From Eubacteriales Family XIII. Incertae Sedis bacterium (GTDB lineage: Bacteria > Bacillota > Clostridia > Peptostreptococcales > Anaerovoracaceae): a stretch of 7,072 nucleotides of DNA. Location: positions 1-7,072 of the forward strand of contig JAITEX010000037.1 of assembly GCA_031281765.1 (NCBI GenBank). The letters are read 5' to 3'. The notes under the pieces are model-generated. The model made no database searches and had not been told where the DNA came from. It was given only the letters and a program-made list of their open reading frames with translations. Shown in pieces: positions 1-5,975 of the stretch (position 1 is the stretch's first letter; every line of letters begins with the position of its first letter). The translations under genes and the position numbers were made by a program.

Positions 1-1402
1 GTGTCGGTTGATATGTAAGAATCAGTTCTTCGACTTGCATACGGGAATAAACATCAATATAGTTTAGCGGTTCATCCCAAATGTATAAGTGCGCTTGCTC
101 GCACAAACTGCCCGCAAGAAGAATTTTCTTTTTTTGCCCCTCACTAAAAGTCGCCATGTCAACTCCTAAGTGCTCTCGTGAAAAATCAAGTTTTCGCAGA
201 ATGGTAAAAAGAAGTGTTATGTCAATTGACAGGTTTTTTGCATAGTCACGCAGGTTGCCTTTCAGGAATGATACGTCTTGCGGAACATATGAGGTTTTCA
301 CTCCGCTGCCTATATGCAAATCTCCCGCGAACTGAGTGCTTTGACCTGTTATTGCTCTTAATATGCTACTTTTGCCCGAACCGTTTCCGCCAATCAACGC
401 GATTCGGTCACCTTGATGAACAGTAAAACTGATGTTTTGGCAAACAGACTTTTCGCCATAAGCAATCGCTAATTTGTCTGCCACCATAAGCGTATCGGTG
501 CGGTATTTCAACGGCGACAATTTAAGGCTTTCCACCGCTTCAATATTTTTCAGTAGAGCGGATTTTTCCAGAGCAGCCGACTGGCGACGTGCTTCTGTTG
601 CCTTGGCGCGTTTCATCATTTTTGCGGATTTATGCCCGATATAACCTCTATCAACAGGTCCGTTTCCGGTTTTGCTCCGCTCTACTTTATCCGACCAGGA
701 GGCAGTTTGGGAGGCAGCAATTTTCAAACGGTCAATTTCACCTGAAAGCCGCTTATTTTGTGATTGCTCAAAAGCATCCTGTCGCTGTTTTTGTTCCCAC
801 CAAATTGAAAAGCTGCCAGCAACCACTTCAATATTTGCTTTATTTATTGAAAGCGTATAATCGGTGCAGGAATCTAAAAACGCACGGTCGTGAGATACCA
901 AAATGAAGCCTGACTTCTTATTCAAATATGCGGCCACGATTTCCCGACCGTAGCTGTCTAAATGATTAGTTGGCTCATCAATCAGTAAAAAGTTATACCC
1001 ACGCAGGAACAGCCCTACCAACAGCACCTTGGTTTGTTCGCCGTTGGAAAGCGTTTCAAACGGACGATACAAAACATCGTCGTCAATCTCCATCAGGGAG
1101 AACTCTTTTTGAATTTCCCACGGCGCAACAGATGGTGCGGTTTCTCCTAATATAGTCAAAGTCATTTCGGCTTTATTGGCGACGGGATACGGGAAGTAGT
1201 CGAACGAAACCCCGGCAGAAATCTTTCCGCTGTATTCGTATTCATCCATCAGCAGTTTGAGAAAAGTGGTTTTGCCTCTGCCGTTTCGTCCGCAGAAGCC
1301 AATTTTCCAAGAGGTGTCCAACTGAAAGGTCACATCAGTAAAAACATTTTCGCTGTTGCCGTCATAGCAAAAAGTCATATGTGAAATATTAATTAAAGAC
1401 AT
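1..1402 (-). CDS. ABC-F ribosomal protection ATPase, Lsa/Vga-like (C-terminus cut by window edge)
   Basis: Reading the minus strand from the ATG at 1402 gives 467 uninterrupted codons that run off the left edge. The protein has two ABC ATPase domains and no membrane segment, which is the ABC-F layout. Domain 1 has Walker A GRNGRGKT (38-45), signature LSNGEQ (118-123), Walker B FLLIDEPTNHLD (138-149) and the H-loop His171. Domain 2 has Walker A GGNGSGKS (338-345), signature FSEGQ (419-423) and Walker B LYIWDEP (439-445). The charged linker at about 188-300 corresponds to the interdomain arm that reaches toward the ribosomal P site and peptidyl-transferase centre in this family. The start MSLINISHMTF and the LSNGEQTK signature resemble Lsa/Vga proteins, which protect ribosomes from lincosamides, streptogramin A and pleuromutilins; the substrate range here is inferred. 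Lsa proteins are about 495 residues, so about 30 C-terminal residues are probably missing. SD AAGGGG (1410-1415) lies 7 nt before the ATG. Sampled lines are lower in GC (22/60 and 30/60) than the metabolic genes (for example 40/60), suggesting horizontal acquisition. Confidence 0.9.
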   Translation of the reverse strand, partial: MSLINISHMTFCYDGNSENVFTDVTFQLDTSWKIGFCGRNGRGKTTFLKLLMDEYEYSGKISAGVSFDYFPYPVANKAEMTLTILGETAPSVAPWEIQKEFSLMEIDDDVLYRPFETLSNGEQTKVLLVGLFLRGYNFLLIDEPTNHLDSYGREIVAAYLNKKSGFILVSHDRAFLDSCTDYTLSINKANIEVVAGSFSIWWEQKQRQDAFEQSQNKRLSGEIDRLKIAASQTASWSDKVERSKTGNGPVDRGYIGHKSAKMMKRAKATEARRQSAALEKSALLKNIEAVESLKLSPLKYRTDTLMVADKLAIAYGEKSVCQNISFTVHQGDRIALIGGNGSGKSSILRAITGQSTQFAGDLHIGSGVKTSYVPQDVSFLKGNLRDYAKNLSIDITLLFTILRKLDFSREHLGVDMATFSEGQKKKILLAGSLCEQAHLYIWDEPLNYIDVYSRMQVEELILTYQPT

Positions 1403-1434
1403 AAAAAAGCCCCTTCCCGTCATCGGAAAAGGAC
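1403..1434 (-). terminator. Intrinsic terminator/attenuator directly in front of the ABC-F start codon
   Basis: On the minus strand GTCCTTTTCC (1434-1425) pairs along all 10 positions, some as G-U pairs, with GGGAAGGGGC (1418-1409) around a 6-nt loop. Six T follow at 1408-1403 and touch the ATG at 1402. The 3' arm contains the gene's own SD, AAGGGG. Folding would therefore both stop transcription and hide the ribosome-binding site. This matches the leader attenuators known upstream of several Firmicutes ABC-F resistance genes, where antibiotic-stalled ribosomes on a short upstream ORF allow read-through. The hairpin is seen in the sequence; antibiotic control is inferred. Confidence 0.8.
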
Positions 1435-1556
1435 ACCTGATATCACTGATTGTAAGAAAGCATAAGCCCCAAACGTTCAAAACGACATCGACAACCAATT
1501 CAGATGACAAAAGCGAACGCCTAACGCGCTCAAAGTTTTGTTTCATCTAAAACAGG

Positions 1557-1571
1557 TTATCGTTGAATCAT
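1557..1571 (-). CDS. Possible 4-codon leader peptide (MIQR) of the ABC-F gene
   Basis: In the ABC-F leader the minus strand reads ATG ATT CAA CGA TAA. It is preceded by GTGGGTGA, which can pair with the 3' side of the anti-SD sequence at suitable spacing. It begins about 26 nt after the predicted transcription start and lies upstream of the attenuator hairpin, where a ribosome-sensing upstream ORF would be expected. An in-frame GTG at 1583 would extend it to eight codons (MGERMIQR). No homology can be judged at this length, so the call rests on position and the ribosome-binding site alone. Confidence 0.4.
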   Translation of the reverse strand: MIQR

Positions 1572-1603
1572 TCTTTCACCCACTTCGCAAATACAACTAA
1601 ACC

Positions 1604-1612
1604 ATTATAGCA
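1604..1612 (-). promoter_or_regulatory. Extended -10 promoter of the ABC-F leader
   Basis: The minus strand reads TGCTATAAT (1612-1604), a perfect extended -10 element. No good -35 lies 16-18 bp upstream; a TTGACC is present but only 11 bp from the -10, which is too close. Transcription would start near 1597, giving a leader of about 195 nt before the ATG. That is long enough for an upstream ORF plus attenuator. Confidence 0.6.
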
Positions 1613-1692
1613 CAGGCAGAGGTCAAATGCACGTACCATTTTTTTTAACATTAGGCAGCATTTTCCCAAATATACGCCGCAAAAAATGATGT

Positions 1693-1721
1693 TTGACTTC
1701 CCCTATCCGTTATGATAAAGT
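1693..1721 (+). promoter_or_regulatory. Promoter of the TPP-riboswitch transcript
   Basis: TTGACT (1693-1698, five of six consensus bases) is followed by a 17-bp spacer and TAAAGT (1716-1721). The latter is preceded by TG plus one base, making an extended -10. The predicted start is near 1728, just ahead of the riboswitch core. The interval between this promoter and the ABC-F promoter (about 1613-1692) is AT-rich and shows no gene. Confidence 0.6.
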
Positions 1722-1732
1722 TATGAAAAATA

Positions 1733-1815
1733 TTTGCAGGGGGACGCTTCGGCGTTGAGAAGGTAAAACCTGACCCTTTGAACCTGTTGGTTAATACCGA
1801 CGTAGGGAGCATGAT
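1733..1815 (+). promoter_or_regulatory. TPP riboswitch (THI element)
   Basis: The conserved thi-box core is readable in order. A G-run at 1739-1743 pairs with ACCC in the later strand. Next comes a short ACGC-TTCG-GCGT hairpin (1744-1755), then TGAGA (1756-1760), ACCCTTTGAACCTG (1773-1786), the GTTGGT-TAAT-ACCGAC stem (1786-1801) and GTAGGGA (1802-1808). Together these match the thiamine diphosphate-binding aptamer. A small extra hairpin AGGT-AAA-ACCT (1761-1771) sits between the two conserved halves. The outer P1 stem was not resolved with confidence, so the ends are approximate. Ligand binding would promote the terminators just downstream and switch off the following genes when thiamine diphosphate is abundant. 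What follows is a broken thiN, so the target fits the ligand but is no longer functional. Confidence 0.93.
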
Positions 1816-1826
1816 TCATGAGTGAT

Positions 1827-1859
1827 GAGGTGCTTTTCTTCGAGGAAAGCGCCTTTTTT
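1827..1859 (+). terminator. Riboswitch expression-platform terminator
   Basis: GGTGCTTTTC (1829-1838) pairs with GAGAAAGC-type complement GGAAAGCGCC (1844-1853) around a 5-nt loop, with A1828-T1854 extending the stem. A T-rich run follows at 1854-1859. It begins about 20 nt after the aptamer core, the usual place for a TPP-switch terminator. Confidence 0.85.
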
Positions 1860-1864
1860 ACTCA

Positions 1865-1893
1865 GAGGACTCTCCGCCGGGAGAGCCTTTTTT
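1865..1893 (+). terminator. Second tandem intrinsic terminator before the thiN remnant
   Basis: GG-(A)-CTCTCC (1867-1875) pairs with GGAGAGCC (1880-1887) with one bulged A and a GCCG loop, followed by six T (1888-1893). It lies only about 7 bp beyond the first terminator and 18 bp before the thiN ATG. It may be a backup stop or the remnant of another control hairpin. Confidence 0.7.
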
Positions 1894-1911
1894 GAAAGGA
1901 TGTGAGAAATA

Positions 1912-2098
1912 ATGAGCGAATCTATATGTTTTTTATTCGGGGCCGGCGAGTATTACGGCCCGCCGCCCGATATAGACGCCGCGGATTTTGTCGTTGCGGT
2001 GGATGGCGGCCTTGAATATGTGGAGCGGCACCGATATGGTCGCGGCGCTGCGCGAAAGCTGGCGGCGCGGGTACCGTACGTTTCGTATCTATGGCGGC
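1912..2098 (+). pseudogene. thiN: thiN remnant (thiamine diphosphokinase), internally deleted and 3'-truncated
   Basis: Thiamine diphosphokinase converts thiamine to thiamine diphosphate with ATP. From the ATG at 1912 the first 40 codons match the start of the ThiN family: FGAGEYYGPPP (9-19), then FVVAVDGGLEYVERH up to about 2031. Similarity stops there in that frame and resumes one frame later at 2030 with TDMVAALRES and RRGYRTFRIYGG, up to about 2098. This is the family's K-D-x-T-D and GYxxFxIYGG region. The roughly 40 residues that normally lie between, including the GDFDS metal/nucleotide motif, are absent, as is everything after IYGG. The original frame stays open to a stop at 2280 but encodes nothing recognisable. 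A weak SD (AAAGGA) lies 11 nt before the ATG. The TPP riboswitch upstream supports a thiamine-related identity. A true gene of the family is about 210 residues, so this one cannot be active. A sequencing or assembly error is the alternative. Confidence 0.8.
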
Positions 2099-2513
2099 GT
2101 ACGCCTATGGGAATACCGTGCCGCTCAAGCCCTCTGCGCGGGAATACCTTCTGGCGCTCAAAGCGCGCGGGGCAAAACTCGGCGTGGCCACCGGCCTGCC
2201 TGCCGAACTCTTCGTCCCGGCGCTGCGGCGCCACGGCATCATGGATTTGTTCGACGCCGTTTGCTCGACCGATGAAGTAGCGCACGGAAAAACTAAGCCG
2301 GACATTTTTCTGTTTACCGCCGGGCGGCTTGGCATATCCCCCGCCGCCTGCATAGTGTTCGAGGATACGTTGGAGGCTATCAAAAGCGCCCGGCAGGCGG
2401 GAATGACCGTATACGGTGTCTATGATGAAGCGTCAAAGGGAGATTGGCCGCGCATCGAAGCGATTGCTGACGGGGTGATTTTTGATTTTAAAGACGCCCC
2501 CTTGCCGAAATAG
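2091..2513 (+). pseudogene. HAD-superfamily phosphatase remnant, N-terminal third missing
   Basis: From 2091 a 140-residue frame matches the later part of phosphoglycolate phosphatase/beta-phosphoglucomutase-like HAD hydrolases. It begins AYAYGNTVPLKPSAREYL, in the cap-to-core region. HAD motif II is VATG (Thr34), motif III is GKTKPD (Lys67) and motif IV is VFED (Glu91-Asp92). The tail YGVYDEAS is typical of this subgroup. Motif I (DxDGT), which supplies the catalytic nucleophile, and about 70-80 preceding residues are absent, so phosphatase activity is not expected. The ATG at 2091 is the first possible start but has no SD. It lies inside the thiN remnant, one frame away, so it marks the deletion joint and is unlikely to be a designed start. 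It ends 9 bp from the convergent lipid kinase gene. Confidence 0.82.
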
Positions 2514-2522
2514 CTGTATTGC

Positions 2523-3488
2523 TCAGACCGGCAGCGAGAGCTTCACGGCGGCCGGGACCACGGAAATGCGCACGGCGCCCGTTTCGGTCGTTTCGCCGTC
2601 AATGGCAATCGTCATCGGGATCTTAGGTCGAAACACGGCCTCCTTGCAGGCGTAATGTTTCAGGAAATCGTCGAGCCGTTTATCCTTGAGATGCGTCCCG
2701 TCATGGTATTTCTTCACGATGGAGAGGAAAAAGCGCCGCGTTACCGAGCGTACGAACATGACGTCCATCAACCCGTCCGTTGTCACCGCAAGCGGCATAC
2801 CATCGAAGCCTCCGCCCGAAAACCGTCCGTTTGCCGCGCCGGCAAGCAGGTACTCGCCTTCGTCGACGACCGCGCCGTCCACCTCTACGGACATCGGCAG
2901 CTTCTTCAGCTTCGCAAGCGTAGCGGCCACACCGGATACGTAGGCCGCCGTGCCGAACAGGAACGGATTCCGTTTCAGCTGGGCGGTTTTCGCCACCACC
3001 TCGGCGTCAAAACCCATATTGAGCATATTGATTGCGTAGCCGGTTTCCGGGAATACCCTGACGCCCCGCGATTCCGCGTCAGCCGGCGGCGGGTCAAGCA
3101 GTTCATATTTGAGCGCGTCAACGGTGACGACCCGCCCCTCGAGCTGTTTTGCTATATCCAGAAACTGCTTTGCCGTGCCGAAATTGCGGACGAAGTCGTT
3201 GCCTGTACCGACGGGTATCACGGCCAACTGGGCGTTTTCCGCGCCTATTATGCCGTTCAGGACCTCGTTTATCGTACCGTCGCCGCCGCAGGCATAGAAC
3301 CGCATCGCCGCTTCCGGGTTCTTTTCGCAATGTTCGCGTATATAGCGCGTCGCATCGCCGATATTCACGGTGCGGTGGATTTCATATTCGACGCCCGCCC
3401 CTTTGACCGTTTTGAGAATGTCCGGGAGCGTCTTGATTCCCGCTGCGCCCTTGCCGGCCGCAGGATTGATAATGAAAATATGTTTCAT
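2523..3488 (-). CDS. Diacylglycerol kinase-family lipid kinase (DgkB/YegS-like)
   Basis: This 321-residue protein has the usual length and layout of the DAGK catalytic-domain family, soluble enzymes that phosphorylate membrane lipids with ATP. The N-terminal Rossmann-like half shows INPAAGKG (7-14), the nucleotide-binding GGDGT (68-72) and PVGTGNDF (92-99). The C-terminal beta-sandwich half shows ANGRFSGGGFDGMPLA (219-234), the DGLMDV segment (239-244) and IDGE (296-299). In Gram-positive bacteria DgkB recycles diacylglycerol from lipoteichoic-acid synthesis back to phosphatidic acid; that role is inferred, and other lipids or sphingoid bases are possible substrates. The start MKHIFIINPAAGKG fits the family, but only a weak ribosome-binding site precedes it. 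It is divergent from the ROK kinase (97 bp between starts) and convergent with the HAD remnant. All key motifs are intact. Confidence 0.9.
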   Translation of the reverse strand: MKHIFIINPAAGKGAAGIKTLPDILKTVKGAGVEYEIHRTVNIGDATRYIREHCEKNPEAAMRFYACGGDGTINEVLNGIIGAENAQLAVIPVGTGNDFVRNFGTAKQFLDIAKQLEGRVVTVDALKYELLDPPPADAESRGVRVFPETGYAINMLNMGFDAEVVAKTAQLKRNPFLFGTAAYVSGVAATLAKLKKLPMSVEVDGAVVDEGEYLLAGAANGRFSGGGFDGMPLAVTTDGLMDVMFVRSVTRRFFLSIVKKYHDGTHLKDKRLDDFLKHYACKEAVFRPKIPMTIAIDGETTETGAVRISVVPAAVKLSLPV

Positions 3489-3585
3489 GTCATAATTCTA
3501 TCATACATTCAGATATTGTATAATAATAGTCTGATAAATATTTTCTGTGGTTTAATGAGCTTTATTCGTATTGACGGAGGCAAAC
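3489..3585. promoter_or_regulatory. AT-rich divergent promoter region between lipid kinase and ROK kinase
   Basis: This 97-bp gap is much more AT-rich than the flanking genes. On the plus strand a perfect TATAAT at 3519-3524 lacks a good -35. An alternative is TTGTAT (3516-3521), a 17-bp spacer and TATTTT (3539-3544). Leftward promoter-like AT stretches also exist but none is convincing. The ROK gene's SD, GGAGG, is at 3576-3580, 5 nt before its ATG. Confidence 0.45.
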
Positions 3586-4548
3586 ATGACAGACAAGACG
3601 CGCTACTACCTCGGCATAGATATTGGCGGCACGAACACGGTAGTTGCCGTGACGGACGAAGCGCACGCGCTCCGCTCCAAGGGCTCGTTCCCGACACGGC
3701 CCGAGCGCGGTTACGATATTGTCATCAGTGAAATCGGCGAACTCTCCTATGAACTGATTTCCGGCCTCGGGCTCAAGATGTCAGACATCGGTTCCGTCGG
3801 GGTCGGCAGCCCGAATGTGATAGACGGCGTCGTCGAAAACTCCGTGAACCTTTCGTGGGTGAACGTGCCGCTGAAGGCGGAATTAGAGCGCTTATTCGGC
3901 ATACCCGTATACGTCGACAACGACGCGAACGTCGCGGCTTTCGGCGAATATATCGCGGGAGCTGCCATCGGCGCATCTTCCGTCTTGATGGTTACCATCG
4001 GCACCGGCGTCGGTGGCGGGTTTATCACGGATGGCAGGGTTTACAGCGGCTGTAACCGCGCCGCCCTCGAAGTCGGCCACATGGTCATCTACCAGAACGG
4101 CAGGCCCTGCGCCTGCGGCCGCTTCGGTTGCTTCGAGCGCTACGCGAGCGCCACCGGCCTCATACTCACCGCGAAGGAATACGCGGACGCCTATATGGAC
4201 TCCCTGCTCTGGAAACTCTGCGACGGGAATCCCGAGCGCATAACCGGCAAAATGATATTCGAAGCCATGCACGAGGGCGATTACGCCGCCACAGAAGCGG
4301 TCGGCGCCTTTATTCGCGACCTCTCCTGCGGCATAATAAACCTCATCAACATCTTTCAGCCCGAAGTGCTCCTTATCGGCGGCGGCGTGGCCGAAGCCGG
4401 CGATGAACTCTTTGAGCCGTTGATTCATCGGGTCAAACAGGAAATCATCACGCGTGACAGCAGCCGGAACACGATAATAAAACCCACAAAATTGGGAAGC
4501 GACGCCGGTGTTATCGGCGCCGCCTGTCTCCATCTTGAAAATAAATAG
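3586..4548 (+). CDS. ROK-family sugar kinase, probable glucokinase
   Basis: The 320-residue length is typical of ROK kinases, cytoplasmic enzymes that phosphorylate glucose or a related hexose with ATP. The N-terminal phosphate-binding loop is LGIDIGGTNT (9-18). The sugar-binding/catalytic segment is VDNDANVAA (110-118), with Asp113 the likely catalytic base. GTGVGGG (139-145) forms the second phosphate loop. EVGH (162-165) and CACGRFGC (175-182) form the ROK zinc site (His165, Cys175, Cys177, Cys182). Glycine-rich IGGGV (264-268) is the C-terminal adenosine region. There is no helix-turn-helix domain, so it is a kinase and not a ROK repressor. The ATG at 3586 was chosen because GGAGG lies 5 nt upstream; the in-frame TTG at 3571 would put that SD inside the gene. 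Glucokinase is the best guess, and N-acetylglucosamine, mannose or fructose kinase cannot be excluded. It converges on the PFK gene with a 20-bp gap. Confidence 0.9.
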   Translation: MTDKTRYYLGIDIGGTNTVVAVTDEAHALRSKGSFPTRPERGYDIVISEIGELSYELISGLGLKMSDIGSVGVGSPNVIDGVVENSVNLSWVNVPLKAELERLFGIPVYVDNDANVAAFGEYIAGAAIGASSVLMVTIGTGVGGGFITDGRVYSGCNRAALEVGHMVIYQNGRPCACGRFGCFERYASATGLILTAKEYADAYMDSLLWKLCDGNPERITGKMIFEAMHEGDYAATEAVGAFIRDLSCGIINLINIFQPEVLLIGGGVAEAGDELFEPLIHRVKQEIITRDSSRNTIIKPTKLGSDAGVIGAACLHLENK

Positions 4549-4568
4549 CTTTGCTGCCTTACGCTCCG

Positions 4569-5810
4569 CTATAGCTTCACGTTTTTCGACCAATCGAAGC
4601 GGAAGAACCGCGGCAGACCGCCGACAAAGCGCTCGGTCGCCTCGCCCCGGACAAGCGGGCGCGCGTACCGCATGAACTCCTCCGTTACATCCGCGTTTTC
4701 CGCGTCTATCCATTCGAGCGGCACGCTCTTTTCCTTATTCGCAATGCCCGCGAGCGGCGACAGGTCGTAGTAGGCGCGATAGGGTTCGTCCCCGGTGCGT
4801 TTGATGGTCACCATGACGTCCGTCCGCCCCTCGAGCGCGGCTTCGACAGCCCGGTAGCCGCACTGATAGGATTCCTCGAGATCCTTTGCGCTCGCGCAGT
4901 GAGCGGCCGCGCGCTGCAGCGTATTGAACTGGATGGCCCGTGTCTTCAGCTTCGGTTCGTTCATCGCCGCTTTTACGGCGCTTTCAAGCACATTTGCCAC
5001 GCCGCCGAGCGTCTTATGGCCGAAAGCGTCAGCCGCCGCGCCCGTATCCGCGAGGTACTGTCCCGCCTCATTCCTGATTCCCTCGGATACGGCAGCGATG
5101 ATCTGCCCCTCGCTCCGGATGAGTTTTGCGGCTTTCCCGGTAAAGTCATCTATGTCAAACGGCACTTCCGGCAGATAGATCAGGTGCGGCGCCGGCACGC
5201 CCGTATCGCGGGCAAGCGCGCTCGCAGCCGTCAGCCAACCGGCATTGCGCCCCATTATCTCCACGATAACGATGCTCGGCAGTGGATAGACTATCGTATC
5301 CAAATAGAGCTCGGCGACGCTCGTCGCCACATACCGCGCCGCGCTGCCGAATCCCGGCGTGTGGTCCGTCTCGACAAGGTCGTTGTCTATCGTCTTTGGT
5401 ATGCCAAGCGCCACAATATCCTCGCCCTTTTCGCGGAAATATGCGGAAAGCCGCGAGACCGTGTCCATCGAATCATTGCCGCCGTTATAGAAAAAGTAGC
5501 CGATTTCGTATTCCTTCAGGATTCCGAGAATCGTATCGAATATCGACGGATCGTCCTTCGGCAGCTTGTACCGGCTGCTCCCGAGCGCCTGCGCCGGCGT
5601 GTGTATGAGCATTTCAATATCGTCCGGGGACGTGATTTGCTCCGAAATATCGATGATATGCCGGTCTAAAAAACCCTGCATCCCATTGACGGCGCCGTAT
5701 ACCCTGCCGATTTTATCGGACGCGAGCGCCCGTTCTATAGCGCCCGCGATGGACGCGTTTATCGCGGAAGACGGCCCGCCGCTCTGCGCTATTAGCATAT
5801 TTTTCGTCAT
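4569..5810 (-). CDS. PPi-dependent 6-phosphofructokinase
   Basis: The 413-residue protein phosphorylates fructose 6-phosphate to fructose 1,6-bisphosphate, most likely using pyrophosphate, which makes the step reversible. The phosphoryl-donor loop begins IAQSGGP (7-13). YNGGNDS (108-114) places Asp113 where ATP-dependent enzymes have the Gly of GGDGS. GIPKTIDNDL (136-145) places Lys139 where they have Gly. These two substitutions are the recognised marks of PPi use. Asp142 is the expected catalytic base, and MGRNAGW (187-193) and VPAPHLIYLPEVPF (205-218) are substrate-binding segments. The length fits the roughly 400-residue PPi-PFK group rather than the 320-residue ATP type. The ATG at 5810 has GAGGGA (5814-5819) just upstream. 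The frame stays open another 55 codons to 5975, but that stretch has no PFK similarity and overlaps the promoter. A 6-bp inverted repeat (5819-5824 with 5832-5837) abuts the SD. It converges with the ROK kinase, another early glycolytic step. Confidence 0.93.
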   Translation of the reverse strand: MTKNMLIAQSGGPSSAINASIAGAIERALASDKIGRVYGAVNGMQGFLDRHIIDISEQITSPDDIEMLIHTPAQALGSSRYKLPKDDPSIFDTILGILKEYEIGYFFYNGGNDSMDTVSRLSAYFREKGEDIVALGIPKTIDNDLVETDHTPGFGSAARYVATSVAELYLDTIVYPLPSIVIVEIMGRNAGWLTAASALARDTGVPAPHLIYLPEVPFDIDDFTGKAAKLIRSEGQIIAAVSEGIRNEAGQYLADTGAAADAFGHKTLGGVANVLESAVKAAMNEPKLKTRAIQFNTLQRAAAHCASAKDLEESYQCGYRAVEAALEGRTDVMVTIKRTGDEPYRAYYDLSPLAGIANKEKSVPLEWIDAENADVTEEFMRYARPLVRGEATERFVGGLPRFFRFDWSKNVKL

Positions 5811-5892
5811 AATTCCCTCTTTCCTTCGCGCGGAAAGCGCCCGTTTCTTCAGACGCGCATCTCCACAGCCTCTCAACACTGCTCCTGAACAT

Positions 5893-5901
5893 AGTGTACC
5901 A
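5893..5901 (-). promoter_or_regulatory. Extended -10 promoter of the PFK gene
   Basis: The minus strand reads TGGTACACT (5901-5893), an extended -10 close to TGnTATAAT, with no convincing -35. Transcription would begin near 5886 and give a 5' leader of about 75 nt. Confidence 0.45.
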
Positions 5902-5904
5902 TAT

Positions 5905-5934
5905 TTGCCCGCGCAGCGTTGCGCACGGTATAAT
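5905..5934 (+). promoter_or_regulatory. Promoter of the lipoprotein gene
   Basis: TTGCCC (5905-5910, four of six consensus bases) and a perfect TATAAT (5929-5934) are separated by 18 bp. The predicted start is near 5941, 35 nt before the GTG. Its -35 lies within 10 bp of the leftward PFK -10, so polymerases at the two promoters would compete for space. Confidence 0.65.
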
Positions 5935-5975
5935 ATATGAGCGGCAGGTATACCTGAGACTATATGGAGGAACAC

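Noticed and set aside
1621..1626. TTGACC as the -35 of the ABC-F promoter
   Set aside because: It is a good hexamer but only 11 bp from the -10. The extended -10 can work without it.
3571..3585. TTG at 3571 as an earlier start for the ROK kinase
   Set aside because: It would place the GGAGG SD inside the coding region. The ATG at 3586 has ideal spacing from that SD and gives the normal family N-terminus.
2655..3731. 358-codon plus-strand frame opposite the lipid kinase
   Set aside because: It is antisense to a gene with complete family motifs, has no recognisable domain or SD, and is explained by the GC-rich codon pattern of the real gene.
4899..5669. 256-codon plus-strand frame opposite PFK
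   Set aside because: It is Arg/His-rich, has no motifs, and is the complement of a strongly supported enzyme gene.
5811..5975. 55-codon N-terminal extension of PFK starting at 5975
   Set aside because: It has no PFK similarity and covers the predicted promoters. The ATG at 5810 has a good SD and matches the family start.
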